Assembly: GCA_947501615.1 (NCBI GenBank)
Contig: CANMWK010000010.1
Coordinates: 62,001-126,000 of the forward strand
DNA: 64,000 bases
Source: an uncultured Tenacibaculum sp.
GTDB taxonomy: Bacteria > Bacteroidota > Bacteroidia > Flavobacteriales > Flavobacteriaceae
Direction: 5' to 3'
Part shown: one piece after another, positions 36,865-46,794 of the stretch
Layout of the letters: every line of letters starts with the position of its first letter
Numbering within the stretch: position 1 is the stretch's first letter
Translations under genes and position numbers: made by a program
The notes under the pieces: generated by a model
Seen by the model: the letters and a program-made list of their open reading frames with translations, nothing else
Databases searched by the model: none
Told to the model about the DNA's origin: nothing

Positions 36865-37325
36865 TTGTAATTTGAGTTGAATATATCATTTCTACGCAAC
36901 AGATTTATTAGTTTTAAGCCTGAAAAATCTTAATTTTACACGCGATTAATTGAGAATACAATAAATAATTTAGTTGTTTTTTAAGATTATATCACTAAAA
37001 ACCAACCTTAAAATCTTAATTTCATATAAACAAAGTCCTATTTCTTAGGATTTCACACTACCTTTTTTTATTTTTTTAATTCGTTTAAAAAACACATATA
37101 ACCCTCAGAAAATAAGGCTTAAACTCCTTTCTTAGTGTGGTTTTACAAGTGTTGTTAGATGCTTGTAAAGTTTTTGTCAAGTGCCTTTATTTATCACTTA
37201 AATGCCTTTTCATCTATTTTTAGCTCACTCATTTTTGTGGCATTATCATCAAACACAAAATGTTGAAAAAACTAAGTAATAATTACTACGAGATATCATC
37301 TCTACGGCAAATAAATTTTAAGTAA
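36865..37325. promoter_or_regulatory. Upstream region of the agar-catabolic operon (461 bp)
   Basis: There is no credible coding frame. It contains an inverted repeat TTTACAAG/CTTGTAAA (37142-37149 and 37162-37169, 12-bp spacer) about 160 bp before the first gene. A near-perfect direct repeat lies at its two ends (36883-36899 and 37293-37310, ATATCATnTCTACG core). It must hold the promoter of the 37326-50534 operon, but I could not identify consensus -33/-7 boxes. Confidence 0.5.
37142..37169. promoter_or_regulatory. Inverted repeat upstream of the agar operon (candidate operator)
   Basis: TTTACAAG and CTTGTAAA are perfect 8-bp arms separated by 12 bp. The geometry suits a dimeric regulator. 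No T-run follows directly, so termination of the regulator gene is less likely. Confidence 0.4.
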
Positions 37326-38345
37326 ATGAAGGCAACTCTCTACGAGGGAAACAAAGTATTATCCATAATTGATAAGGATATTGAATTACCGAAAGCGAAT
37401 GAAGTAAGGATTAAAGTGGCTTATGCAGGAGTCTGTGGGACAGATATGCATATTTATCATGGAATGATGGATAAAAGGGTAAACATTCCTTTAACAATTG
37501 GTCATGAAATGTCGGGGACAATAGATGCCATAGGAGAAGACGTTAAGGAGTATAAAATTGGAGAAAAAGTGGTTGTTAGACCTTTAGATGATCGATTAGT
37601 AAAACCATCGGATAAAGGATTCAATCATATCTGCGAAGAATTAAAATTTATAGGGATAGATAGCCCTGGAGCAATGCAGCAGTATTGGAATGTACCTGCG
37701 TTTACACTTCATAAACTTCCTGAAACAACTGATTTAAAATTGGCGGCATTGGTGGAACCACTTTCTGTAGCTACTCACGATGTTCGTATGAGCGGATTAA
37801 AACCTAACGAGTACGCTGTAGTATTAGGAGGTGGGCCAATAGGAATGTTGATTGCTCTGGTAGCTAAAGAAATGGGAGCTAATGTTATTATTTCAGAAGT
37901 GAATGAGACTAGAATAGCCAAAGCTAAAGAAATGGGGTTAGAAGCAGTGAACCCGATAGCGACTAATTTGGTAGAATATGTAAAAGAGAAAACAGAAGGA
38001 CGATTAGCAGATGTAGTATTTGAAGTAGCAGGAGTACAGTCTACATTAGATATTATGACAGAAGTAGCGGGAATTCGAGGGAGAATTGTAATGGTTGCTA
38101 TTCATGGCGAGCCTAAACCAGTAAACTTATTTAAATTCTTTTGGAAAGAATTGCAATTAATAGGAGCACGAGTATACGAAAAGGAAGACTATGAAAAGTC
38201 GATACAACTCATCAACGAAAACACATTGCCATTTTCAGAAATGATTACAAGTGTAGTACCATTATCTGAAATTCAAGAAATATTCGAGGGTATAGACAAA
38301 AACCCTAACGGAATGAAAACACTAATAGATTGTCAATCAATTTAA
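37326..38345 (+). CDS. Zinc-type alcohol dehydrogenase, probable L-2-keto-3-deoxygalactonate 5-dehydrogenase
   Basis: This 339-residue MDR dehydrogenase has catalytic zinc ligands in GVCGTDMHIYHG (Cys, Asp) and GHEMSG (His, Glu), and the NAD-binding turn VLGGGPIGMLIALVAKEMGA near 167. The structural-zinc lobe is degenerate: where relatives have four Cys, this protein has DDRLVKPSDKGFNHIC, with only one. In the marine agar pathway an enzyme of this family oxidises L-KDGal to the 2,5-diketo acid, which an SDR reduces to D-KDG. The next gene is that SDR. Function is inferred from pathway context. Confidence 0.8.
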   Translation: MKATLYEGNKVLSIIDKDIELPKANEVRIKVAYAGVCGTDMHIYHGMMDKRVNIPLTIGHEMSGTIDAIGEDVKEYKIGEKVVVRPLDDRLVKPSDKGFNHICEELKFIGIDSPGAMQQYWNVPAFTLHKLPETTDLKLAALVEPLSVATHDVRMSGLKPNEYAVVLGGGPIGMLIALVAKEMGANVIISEVNETRIAKAKEMGLEAVNPIATNLVEYVKEKTEGRLADVVFEVAGVQSTLDIMTEVAGIRGRIVMVAIHGEPKPVNLFKFFWKELQLIGARVYEKEDYEKSIQLINENTLPFSEMITSVVPLSEIQEIFEGIDKNPNGMKTLIDCQSI

Positions 38346-38362
38346 AAAAATAAAATTACTTC

Positions 38363-39133
38363 ATGGGAATATTAAATGCATTCAGTTTAGAAGGAAAAAC
38401 AGCATTAGTAACAGGTTGCAAAAGAGGAATTGGTAAAGCAATGGCAGTAGCTTTAGCAGAGGCAGGAGCAGATATAATTGGAGTTTCAGCATCATTAGAA
38501 TTACATGGAAGCGAGGTTGAGAAAGCAGTAACAGCTACAGGTAAATCTTTTAAAGCATATCAATGTGATTTTGGAGATAGAAAAGCATTATATGAATTTA
38601 TCAAACAAGTAAAGGAAGATTACCCTAAAGTGGATATCCTAGTCAATAATGCAGGTACAATTTTACGAGCTCCAGCTGTAGAACACTCAGATGATTATTG
38701 GGATAAAGTAATTGAAATTAATCAATCTGCTCAGTTTATTTTAACAAGAGAGTTTGGAAAAGAAATGGTAAAAAGAGAAGAAGGAAAAATAATTTTCACG
38801 GCTTCTTTATTAACCTTCCAAGGAGGAATTACTGTTCCGGGTTACGCTGCAAGTAAAGGTGCAATAGGGCAATTAACCATGGCTTTTGCGAATGAATGGG
38901 CAGGCAAAGGTATTAATGTAAACGCAATAGCGCCAGGTTATATATCAACAGATAATACAGAAGCTTTAAGAAATAATCCAGAAAGAGCAACTTCAATCTT
39001 GTCAAGAATTCCAGCAGGAAGATGGGGACAACCAGAAGATTTTGCTGGACCAATAGTGTTCTTAGCATCTAAAGCATCAGACTACATGAGTGGTTCTGTA
39101 ATGCTAGTCGATGGAGGATGGATGGGAAGATAA
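38363..39133 (+). CDS. SDR oxidoreductase, probable 2,5-diketo-3-deoxy-galactonate reductase (gives D-KDG)
   Basis: The product is 256 residues. The cofactor motif is TGCKRGIGKAMA near 17-28, with LVNNAGT near 92. The catalytic Ser-Tyr-Lys lies in FTASLLTFQGGITVPGYAAS followed by KG (residues about 145-167). It resembles KduD-like 2-keto-3-deoxygluconate dehydrogenases. Paired with the upstream Zn-dehydrogenase it would complete inversion of C5, turning L-KDGal into D-KDG for the kinase and aldolase downstream. The 17-bp gap from the dehydrogenase gene supports cotranscription. Confidence 0.83.
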   Translation: MGILNAFSLEGKTALVTGCKRGIGKAMAVALAEAGADIIGVSASLELHGSEVEKAVTATGKSFKAYQCDFGDRKALYEFIKQVKEDYPKVDILVNNAGTILRAPAVEHSDDYWDKVIEINQSAQFILTREFGKEMVKREEGKIIFTASLLTFQGGITVPGYAASKGAIGQLTMAFANEWAGKGINVNAIAPGYISTDNTEALRNNPERATSILSRIPAGRWGQPEDFAGPIVFLASKASDYMSGSVMLVDGGWMGR

Positions 39134-39157
39134 ACTAAACTTAAAAACAACGAAATC

Positions 39158-40612
39158 ATGTCAACAGTTAAAGAATACCAACTATTTATAAACGGTGAGT
39201 GGATTAGCTCAACATCTGGAGAAACGATAGATGTTGTATGTCCTGCAACAGAAGAAGTTGTTGCTAAAGTACAGAACGGAACACCAGAAGAGGCTATTAA
39301 AGCACTTAAAGTTGCAGAGAAAGCTCAAAAAGAATGGAGAAAATTACCAGCACGCACACGAGGTGAATATTTATATAAACTAGCCGATGAAATTGATGCT
39401 AATTCCGAGTATTTAGCAAAGTTATTAGTTAGTGAGCAAGGAAAATTATTGAAAGTAGCTAAAATGGAAGTTGCCGTAACTGCAACTTTTATTAGATATG
39501 CCGCTGAAGGGGCAAGAAGAATAGAAGGAGACATTATTCCTTCTGATAATCCAAATGAACAAATTTGGATTCAAAAAATTCCAAGAGGTGTTGTGGTAGC
39601 TATTACTGCTTGGAATTTTCCTTTGGCTTTAGCAGGAAGAAAGTTAGGTCCAGCTTTAGTTGCAGGAAATACGTTAGTTATTAAACCAACTTCAGAGACT
39701 CCTTTGGCAACGTTAGAGTTAGGTAATTTGGCAAATAAAGTTGGTATTCCAGCAGGGGTTATCAATATTTTAACAGGACCAGGAAGAGCGATGGGTAATG
39801 CCTTGGTAGAGAGCTCTGTTACAAAAATGGTGACGATGACTGGGTCTACACCAGTAGGTCAACAAATTGCTAGAAATGCAGCTCAGAATTTGACACACGT
39901 ACAATTAGAATTGGGAGGGAAAGCACCTTTTATAGTGTTTGAAGATGCCGATATAGATGCAGCCGTTGATGCAGCCTTACATTCTAGATTCGATAATTGC
40001 GGACAAGTATGTACTTGTAACGAAAGAATGTATATCCATGAAGGAATTTATGATGAGTTCATGGATAAATTCATCACTAAAGTAAAAGCACTTAAGGTAG
40101 GTGACCCAATGCTAGAAGAAACAGATATGGGACCAAAAGTAAATGCTTCTGAGTTAAAAAATATGGAGCATTTAGTAGCGGTAAGTTTAGAAGAAGGAGC
40201 AACTTTAGCAACAGGAGGGAAAAGACCAGAAGGTTCAGCGTTTGAGAAAGGTTTTTGGTTCGAACCTACGGTACTAACCAATGTAACACAAGAAATGACA
40301 ATTGTACACGAAGAATCTTTCGGGCCAATTTTACCAGTCTTAAAGTTCAAAACATTTGATGAAGTAATTGGATATGCTAACGATTGTGATTATGGTTTAG
40401 CTGCTATGGTATTTACTAACGATATCAGTACAATAATGAAATGTAATGAAGAGCTTGAGTTCGGAGAAATTTATGTAAACCGTGGTCATGGAGAACAACA
40501 TCAAGGTTTCCATAATGGCTATAAATTATCGGGTTCAGGAGGTGAAGATGGGAAGTATGGTTTTGAACAATACTTAGAAAAGAAAACTTTTTATGTAAGA
40601 CATAAAGCATAA
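39158..40612 (+). CDS. Aldehyde dehydrogenase, probable 3,6-anhydro-L-galactose dehydrogenase
   Basis: The product is 484 residues. The catalytic Cys is C285 in CGQVCTCNE, the general base Glu lies in LELGGKAPF, and the oxyanion Asn is in TAWNFPLA. It is closest in pattern to AldA-type lactaldehyde dehydrogenases. The gene lies between the KDG-forming enzymes and the cycloisomerase, the position of 3,6-anhydro-L-galactose dehydrogenases, which oxidise AHG to 3,6-anhydrogalactonate. A second AldA-like paralogue is encoded at 58314-59771. Cytoplasmic. Confidence 0.85.
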   Translation: MSTVKEYQLFINGEWISSTSGETIDVVCPATEEVVAKVQNGTPEEAIKALKVAEKAQKEWRKLPARTRGEYLYKLADEIDANSEYLAKLLVSEQGKLLKVAKMEVAVTATFIRYAAEGARRIEGDIIPSDNPNEQIWIQKIPRGVVVAITAWNFPLALAGRKLGPALVAGNTLVIKPTSETPLATLELGNLANKVGIPAGVINILTGPGRAMGNALVESSVTKMVTMTGSTPVGQQIARNAAQNLTHVQLELGGKAPFIVFEDADIDAAVDAALHSRFDNCGQVCTCNERMYIHEGIYDEFMDKFITKVKALKVGDPMLEETDMGPKVNASELKNMEHLVAVSLEEGATLATGGKRPEGSAFEKGFWFEPTVLTNVTQEMTIVHEESFGPILPVLKFKTFDEVIGYANDCDYGLAAMVFTNDISTIMKCNEELEFGEIYVNRGHGEQHQGFHNGYKLSGSGGEDGKYGFEQYLEKKTFYVRHKA

Positions 40613-40621
40613 TTGTTGCTC

Positions 40622-42811
40622 ATGAGGTTAGTTTTTTGTACGCTAATAACACTCATTATTTGCAGTAATGTAAATGCTCAAACAGAAGAAAAACCATGGT
40701 TTAATGAAAGTTTTTCTTTTGAGAAAAGAGCAAGATTACTAGTAAAAGCAATGACTCTTGAGGAAAAATGTAGTCAATTTATTTCTGATGCTAAAGCTAT
40801 TCAACGTTTAGGAGTTCCCGAGTATAATTGGTGGAATGAATCGTTGCATGGAGTGGCCAGAAACGGAAAAGCTACTATTTTCCCTCAAGGAATTGCTATG
40901 GGAGCAACTTTTAGTCCTGAATTAATTAAAAAAGTAGCATCAGCAATTTCAGATGAAGCTAGAGCTAAGTTTCAAGTATCACAATCAATAGATAATAGAG
41001 GGAAATATTCAGGTTTAACATTTTGGTCGCCCAATGTTAATCTTTTTAGAGATCCGCGTTGGGGTCGTGGTCAAGAAACTTATGGAGAAGATCCATATTT
41101 AATGGCTAAAATAGGCGTAGCCTATGTCCAAGGAATCCAAGGAAATCATCCTAAATATTTAAAAGCAGCTGCTTGCGCGAAACATTTTGCTGTGCATTCA
41201 GGACCAGAAGAATTAAGACATAGTTTTAATGCAAAACCATCTAAATTAGATCTGTACGAAACGTATTTACCTGCTTTTGAAGCGTTGGTTACGGAAGCTA
41301 AAGTAGAAGGTGTCATGGGAGCTTATAACGCAGTATACGATGAACCTGCTACAAGTAGTAAGTTTCTGTTAAATGAAATTTTACAAGATAAATGGGGGTT
41401 TAATGGGTATATTGTTTCTGATTGTGGAGCTCTTGGTGATATTTTGAATGGGCATAAAAAAGCTAATTCTGCTGAAGAAGCTGCTGCTATGGCATTTAAT
41501 ACTGGAGTGAATTTAAATTGTGGATGGGTGTATGAAAACCTTAAAAAAGCTGTAGAGAAAGGATATGTAAAAGAAAAGTTTCTTAATCAACAATTAGAAA
41601 AGCTTTTTCTAACACGTTTTAAACTTGGTTTTTTTGATAAAAAGGAAAGTAACCCTTACAATTCTTTAAGTACAACTGTTATAAATTCTAAAAAGCATAA
41701 AGATTTAGCTAGATCTGTAGCTCAAAAATCTATTGTTTTATTGAAAAATAAGAATAATGTACTTCCTTTAAAAAAGGATATTAAATCATTGTACGTTACT
41801 GGCGCATTTTCATCTTCAACAAATATTTTAATGGCGAATTATTACGGAATGTCTTCTAATTTGGTAACAGTTTTAGAAGGTGTAACGGATAAAGTTTCTT
41901 TAGGAACTTCATTGAATTATAGACAGGGAGTACTGCCATTTACTCAGAATCTGAACCCGAAAAATTGGGCACCACATGTAGCTAAAGAAGTAGAGGCTAC
42001 AATTTTAGTAGCTGGTATTTCTAATGAAATAGAAGGAGAAGAAGTAGATGCAATAGCTTCTGAACATAAAGGAGATCGATTAGATTTAAAGTTACCGCAA
42101 AGTCAAATAGATTACATAAAACAAATTAGTAAAAACAAAAAAGGGCCATTAATTCTAGTGATTGGTACTGGAAGCGCAGTTTCGTTAGAGGAAGTAGCGC
42201 CATTAGTAGATGCGATACTAGTAATGTGGTATCCTGGTGAACAAGGAGGAAATGCCGTTGCAGATGTTTTGTTTGGCGATGTAGCTCCTTCTGGTCATTT
42301 ACCAGTTACATTTCCTAAACATGTAAGTCAACTTCCTGCTTTTGATGATTACAGCATGAAAGGAAGAACTTATAAGTACATGAAGAAAGAACCGATGTAT
42401 CCTTTTGGCTTCGGATTAACTTATGGGGATATTTCACTTTCGGAAATTAATACAAATACAAATCAGTTAAAAAAGGATGGCAATGATTTAGAAGTTTCAT
42501 TGACGGTAGAAAATGATAGTACTAATGCTTTAGAAGAAGTGCTTCAAGTGTATTTAGTACCAAAAGATACCAAAGGTTTTCTTCCTATATATGCTTTAAA
42601 AAACTTTAAAAGAGTTGTCTTAAAACCAAAAGAAAAACAAAAAGTAACATTCACAATTCCAAATGAAAATTTTTTGCAAACCAATTTAAAAGGTGAAAAA
42701 GATTGGATTAAAGGAACCTATAAAATTATGATTAATAACTCGCTTCCAAGTAAGCGTAGTAGTGCTTTAGGGGCAACAAAACCTTCGGAAGTTATACTAG
42801 AGTTAAAATAA
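40622..42811 (+). CDS. Periplasmic glycoside hydrolase family 3 enzyme
   Basis: The product is about 729 residues from the ATG at 40622; the open frame runs back to TTG at 40613, but the ATG gives a clean signal peptide ([18 protein letters not shown]). The GH3 N-domain has [11 protein letters not shown] and the nucleophile D267 in [11 protein letters not shown]. The C-terminal half contains the second GH3 domain and a fibronectin-like tail ([11 protein letters not shown]). The WWNExLHG motif is typical of beta-xylosidase-like GH3s. Here it could remove beta-linked sugars from agar oligosaccharides or co-occurring algal glycans. It lies 9 bp after the AHG dehydrogenase gene. Confidence 0.88.
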   Translation: MRLVFCTLITLIICSNVNAQTEEKPWFNESFSFEKRARLLVKAMTLEEKCSQFISDAKAIQRLGVPEYNWWNESLHGVARNGKATIFPQGIAMGATFSPELIKKVASAISDEARAKFQVSQSIDNRGKYSGLTFWSPNVNLFRDPRWGRGQETYGEDPYLMAKIGVAYVQGIQGNHPKYLKAAACAKHFAVHSGPEELRHSFNAKPSKLDLYETYLPAFEALVTEAKVEGVMGAYNAVYDEPATSSKFLLNEILQDKWGFNGYIVSDCGALGDILNGHKKANSAEEAAAMAFNTGVNLNCGWVYENLKKAVEKGYVKEKFLNQQLEKLFLTRFKLGFFDKKESNPYNSLSTTVINSKKHKDLARSVAQKSIVLLKNKNNVLPLKKDIKSLYVTGAFSSSTNILMANYYGMSSNLVTVLEGVTDKVSLGTSLNYRQGVLPFTQNLNPKNWAPHVAKEVEATILVAGISNEIEGEEVDAIASEHKGDRLDLKLPQSQIDYIKQISKNKKGPLILVIGTGSAVSLEEVAPLVDAILVMWYPGEQGGNAVADVLFGDVAPSGHLPVTFPKHVSQLPAFDDYSMKGRTYKYMKKEPMYPFGFGLTYGDISLSEINTNTNQLKKDGNDLEVSLTVENDSTNALEEVLQVYLVPKDTKGFLPIYALKNFKRVVLKPKEKQKVTFTIPNENFLQTNLKGEKDWIKGTYKIMINNSLPSKRSSALGATKPSEVILELK

Positions 42812-42816
42812 AAGAC

Positions 42817-43908
42817 ATGAGTACAAAAATAGCGAGTATAAACACAAATTTATTTACAGTTCCATTGCCAGAAGTGCTTTCTGATGCAAAACACGGAGAC
42901 CATTATCATTTTGAGTTAGTTACAGTGACGGTTACTTTGGAAGATGGTACTGAGGGAACTGGTTATACCTACACTGGTGGAAAAGGAGGATACGCTATAA
43001 AAGCCATGGTAGAACATGATTTTACCAATGTGTTAGTAGGTAAAGACGGAACAGATATAGAGGGTGTTTATGATTTTTTAGAATGGCATATTCATTATGT
43101 TGGTAGAGGAGGTATTGCATCGTTTGCTATTTCAGCTGTAGACATTGCATTATGGGATATTCGTTGTAAAAAAGCTAACCAACCATTATGGAAAATGGTT
43201 GGAGGAGTTTCAAATACATGTAAAGCATATTGTGGAGGTATCGATTTAATGTTTCCTATCGAAAAGCTGCTTAAAAACATGGATGATTATTTATCTAGAG
43301 GATTTAATGCTGTAAAAATTAAAATAGGAAAAGAAAACTTAGCAGAAGATATCGCTAGAATAAAAGCGGTAAGAGAACATATTGGACCAGATGTAACCTT
43401 TATGGTAGATGCTAATTATGCTATGACTGTAGAAAAAGCAATCGCAGCAATAGAGGCCTTTAAACAATATGATATTACATGGTTTGAAGAGCCTATTATT
43501 CCTGATAATTATAAAGGATATGGAGAAATTGTTGAAAGAACTGGTTTTCCTTTAGCAATGGGTGAAAACTTACATACCATTCATGAATTTGAATATGCTA
43601 TGGATCAGGCAAAACTATCCTTTGTTCAACCAGATGCTTCTAACTGTGGAGGGGTTACAGGTTGGTTAGCAGCTGCAAAATTAGCAAAAGAGCATAATAT
43701 TCCTGTGTGTTCACACGGAATGCAAGAATTACATGTGAGTTTAGTTTCAGCTCAACCGAATGCAGGCTGGTTAGAAGTGCATAGTTTTCCTATAGACGAA
43801 TATACGAAAAGGCCTCTAGTGGTAGAGAATTTTAAAGCTGTAGCTCCAGATACACCTGGAGTAGGAGTTGAATTTAATTGGGAAAAACTAGAGCCATTTA
43901 AAAAGTAA
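42817..43908 (+). CDS. Enolase-superfamily enzyme, probable 3,6-anhydro-L-galactonate cycloisomerase
   Basis: The product is 363 residues. The mandelate-racemase-type active site is complete: K167-I-K169 as base, metal ligands D198 (MVDANYAM), E224 (WFEEPI) and E250 (MGENLHT), and the His in CSHGMQELH. In agarolytic bacteria this family opens the anhydro ring of 3,6-anhydrogalactonate to give 2-keto-3-deoxygalactonate. It sits between the GH3 gene (5 bp) and the GH117 gene (7 bp). The assignment rests on family plus context; a generic sugar-acid dehydratase is the alternative. Confidence 0.87.
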   Translation: MSTKIASINTNLFTVPLPEVLSDAKHGDHYHFELVTVTVTLEDGTEGTGYTYTGGKGGYAIKAMVEHDFTNVLVGKDGTDIEGVYDFLEWHIHYVGRGGIASFAISAVDIALWDIRCKKANQPLWKMVGGVSNTCKAYCGGIDLMFPIEKLLKNMDDYLSRGFNAVKIKIGKENLAEDIARIKAVREHIGPDVTFMVDANYAMTVEKAIAAIEAFKQYDITWFEEPIIPDNYKGYGEIVERTGFPLAMGENLHTIHEFEYAMDQAKLSFVQPDASNCGGVTGWLAAAKLAKEHNIPVCSHGMQELHVSLVSAQPNAGWLEVHSFPIDEYTKRPLVVENFKAVAPDTPGVGVEFNWEKLEPFKK

Positions 43909-43915
43909 AAAATAC

Positions 43916-45034
43916 ATGAGTAATACAATAACAGACGAACAGTTAGATTTTTTAGGAATTACGAATAAAGATAAATTAAGTGCAGCGAGTAAAAGAGCAC
44001 TGAATTGGCCTATTGATTTAGGAAATGAGTGGTTTTTTGAATATGAAGTTGAAAATTTAAAAGGAGATTTAGCATACGAAGAGGGCATTGTCAGAAGAGA
44101 TCCGAGTGCAATGATCAAACACGATGAAAAATATTTTGTTTGGTATTCTAAATCGGTAGGAGCTACAGATGGTTTTGCTGGAGATATCGAAAAGGAAAAG
44201 GTCTTTCCTTGGGATAGATGTGACTTATGGTATGCGACTTCATATGACGGAATTACATGGAAGGAAGAAGGGGTAGCAGTAAAGAGAGGAGAGAAAGGAG
44301 CTTATGATGATCGATCTGTTTTTACTCCTGAGGTTATGGAATATGAAGGAAAATATTATTTAGTGTATCAAACTGTACAATCACCATACACTGTTAGGGT
44401 TAAGAATCAAGTAGGTTTAGCTTGGTCTGATTCACCGCATGGTCCTTGGACAAAATCTGAAGAACCTATTTTAAGTCCTGCAGATAATGGAGTTTGGAAA
44501 GGGGATGCTGATAACCGTTTTGCAGTTGAGAAGAAGGGAGATTTTGATAGTCATAAAGTTCACGATCCCTGTATCATTCCTTACAACAATAAATTCTACT
44601 TGTATTATAAAGGAGAGCAAATGGGAGAAGCGATTACGTTTGGAGGTAGACAAATTAGACATGGTGTAGCTGTTGCTGATGATCCTAAAGGGCCTTACAT
44701 AAAATCAGAATATAATCCTATTTCAAATAGCGGTCATGAAATTTGTGTTTGGAAATACAATGGAGGTATTGCTTCACTAATTACTACTGATGGACCTGAG
44801 AAAAATACCCTTCAATGGTCGCCAGACGGAATTAACTTTGATATCAAAGCGGTGGTAAAAGGGGCACCTCATGCTATTGGACTCAACAGAACTGCTGATA
44901 TTGAAAAAGAACCATGTGAAATTCTTAGATGGGGGTTAACCCATGAATACATGAATGATGACTATCAGTATATCAGAAGATTCACCACTTGGAAAATGAA
45001 GCACCATACAGCAAAAGGAGAACGAGGAGAATAA
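43916..45034 (+). CDS. GH117 alpha-1,3-(3,6-anhydro)-L-galactosidase (neoagarobiose hydrolase)
   Basis: This 372-residue protein has the N-terminal helical SxAxxR motif (S22-A24-R27 in [12 protein letters not shown]) that marks agarolytic GH117 enzymes and helps form the dimer. The five-bladed propeller follows, with [39 protein letters not shown] and [20 protein letters not shown] as blade strands bearing acidic catalytic residues. It splits neoagarobiose into AHG and D-galactose. No signal peptide, so it acts in the cytoplasm. The stop codon overlaps the kinase start by one base (TAATG). Confidence 0.93.
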   Translation: MSNTITDEQLDFLGITNKDKLSAASKRALNWPIDLGNEWFFEYEVENLKGDLAYEEGIVRRDPSAMIKHDEKYFVWYSKSVGATDGFAGDIEKEKVFPWDRCDLWYATSYDGITWKEEGVAVKRGEKGAYDDRSVFTPEVMEYEGKYYLVYQTVQSPYTVRVKNQVGLAWSDSPHGPWTKSEEPILSPADNGVWKGDADNRFAVEKKGDFDSHKVHDPCIIPYNNKFYLYYKGEQMGEAITFGGRQIRHGVAVADDPKGPYIKSEYNPISNSGHEICVWKYNGGIASLITTDGPEKNTLQWSPDGINFDIKAVVKGAPHAIGLNRTADIEKEPCEILRWGLTHEYMNDDYQYIRRFTTWKMKHHTAKGERGE

Positions 45035-46080
45035 TGAAGAAAGTTGTAACATTTGGTGAAATCTTATTACGATTATCACCGCCAGAAAATTTAAGATTTT
45101 CACAAGCTAATAGTTTTGATGTTCAATTTGGAGGTGGAGAAGCTAATGCAGCTGTTTCTTTAGCTAATTACGGAGTACCTGTAGATTTTATTACGAGAAT
45201 TCCTAATAACGATATAGCACAATGTGCGCTTCTAGAAATGCGTAAAAGAGGCGTAGGTACCAATAATATTCTTTTTGGAGGAGATCGATTGGGAATTTAT
45301 TTTCTGGAAAATGGAGCGGTAAGTAGAGGTAGTAAAGTTGTATATGATAGGGAGAACTCTTCTATGTCAGAAATTACTCCAGGAATGATAGATTGGGATA
45401 AAGTTCTTGATGGTGTAGCTTGGTTTCACTGGTGCGGAATAACTCCTGCTATTTCTAAAAGTGCAGCGGATGCCTGTTTAGAAGCAGTAAAAGTAGCTTC
45501 AGCTAAAGGAATTACAATCTCAACAGATTTTAATTATCGTGCTAAGCTTTGGAAATACTGCGATCATAATGAAAGGCAAGAGATTATGACGGAATTAACT
45601 TCGTACAGTACTATTATTCTAGGAAGTGAATATGATGCAAAAATGTTTTTTAACATACTCCCTAAGGAAATTTCAGCTGAGTTAACTAAAGAAGAAAAAG
45701 ATAAGGAAGCATTTCTATCAGTTTGCAATCAAGTAAAGGAAAGATTTCCATCTATAAAAAAGTTTATTAAAACAATACGAGAATCTGTATCAGCTTCTCA
45801 TAACAATTTAGAAGCAATTTTATACGATGGAGAGCAATTGTATGAGTCTCCTAAATATGAAATAACAGATATAGTTGATAGAGTTGGAGGAGGAGATGCT
45901 TTTATAGGTGCATTAATTTATATCCTGTTAAATAACAAGAATGATAATCAAAAGGCGCTAAACTTTGCTATTGCAGCTTCAGCTTTAAAACATACGATAA
46001 AAGGCGATGCAAATTTGGTGACAGTTGAAGAGGTAGAACGATTAATGAATGGAGATGCTTCAGGTAGAGTTTCCCGATAA
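45034..46080 (+). CDS. kdgK: 2-keto-3-deoxygluconate kinase (PfkB family)
   Basis: The product is 348 residues from the ATG at 45034, which overlaps the GH117 stop codon. A longer frame from 44989 would add 15 basic residues read through the GH117 tail and is unlikely. PfkB motifs: VQFGGGEANAAVSLANYG near 30, FNYRAKLW near 170, and the catalytic GGGDAFIGALIY near 288. It phosphorylates KDG to KDPG. It is followed by the matching aldolase gene. Confidence 0.92.
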   Translation: MKKVVTFGEILLRLSPPENLRFSQANSFDVQFGGGEANAAVSLANYGVPVDFITRIPNNDIAQCALLEMRKRGVGTNNILFGGDRLGIYFLENGAVSRGSKVVYDRENSSMSEITPGMIDWDKVLDGVAWFHWCGITPAISKSAADACLEAVKVASAKGITISTDFNYRAKLWKYCDHNERQEIMTELTSYSTIILGSEYDAKMFFNILPKEISAELTKEEKDKEAFLSVCNQVKERFPSIKKFIKTIRESVSASHNNLEAILYDGEQLYESPKYEITDIVDRVGGGDAFIGALIYILLNNKNDNQKALNFAIAASALKHTIKGDANLVTVEEVERLMNGDASGRVSR

Positions 46081-46106
46081 GTGTTTCATAAAAATTAAAG
46101 AAATTA

Positions 46107-46790
46107 ATGGCAAAATATTCAAGATTAGTAGTCATAAATACTATGGTTGAAACGGGGCTGGTTCCCCTTTTTTATCATGAAGATATCAATATAAGTAAGC
46201 AAGTATTAAAAGCTTGTTATGATGGTGGTGCTCGTTTATTAGAGTTTACGAATAGAGGAGATTTTGCACATCAGGTTTTTGAAGAGTTGAATAGGTATGC
46301 TTTAGAAAGTTTGCCAGGAATGATTTTAGGAGTGGGTTCGGTTACTGATGCAGGATCTGCTTCATTATACATGCAGTTGGGAGCTAATTTTATAGTCACT
46401 CCTGTTTTAAGAGAAGATATTGCTAAAGTATGTAATCGAAGAAAAGTTTTATGGTCGCCTGGTTGTGGGAGTTTAACAGAAATAGCAAACGCAGAAGAGT
46501 TGGGGTGTGAAATTGTTAAACTTTTTCCTGGAGGAATTTATGGGCCAAATTTCGTGAAAGCAGTGAAAGGTCCTCAACCTTGGACAATGATTATGCCTAC
46601 AGGTGGGGTTTCTACAGATAAAGAAAATTTGACAGCTTGGTTTACTGCTGGAGTTACTTGTGTAGGTATAGGTTCTAAACTAATTTCTAAAGAAGTAATT
46701 GCTAATAGAGATTTTGAAAAGTTGAAAAATAACGTAAGTAAAACCATTGCATTTATAAAAGAATTAAAAAAACAAGCAACCAAAATTTAA
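46107..46790 (+). CDS. eda: KDPG aldolase (2-keto-3-deoxy-6-phosphogluconate aldolase)
   Basis: The product is 227 residues. The Schiff-base Lys lies in CEIVKLFPGG near 137, with ARLLEFTNRGD, LGVGSVTDAGSA and FIVTPVLRED as the remaining barrel motifs. It cleaves KDPG to pyruvate and glyceraldehyde-3-phosphate, the last step of anhydrogalactose catabolism. It lies 26 bp after the kinase gene and 4 bp before the transporter gene. Confidence 0.93.
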   Translation: MAKYSRLVVINTMVETGLVPLFYHEDINISKQVLKACYDGGARLLEFTNRGDFAHQVFEELNRYALESLPGMILGVGSVTDAGSASLYMQLGANFIVTPVLREDIAKVCNRRKVLWSPGCGSLTEIANAEELGCEIVKLFPGGIYGPNFVKAVKGPQPWTMIMPTGGVSTDKENLTAWFTAGVTCVGIGSKLISKEVIANRDFEKLKNNVSKTIAFIKELKKQATKI

Positions 46791-46794
46791 AATT

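Noticed and set aside
44989..45033. Upstream extension of the KDG kinase frame
   Set aside because: It reads through the end of GH117 and adds a basic stretch absent from PfkB kinases; the TAATG overlap start at 45034 is typical.
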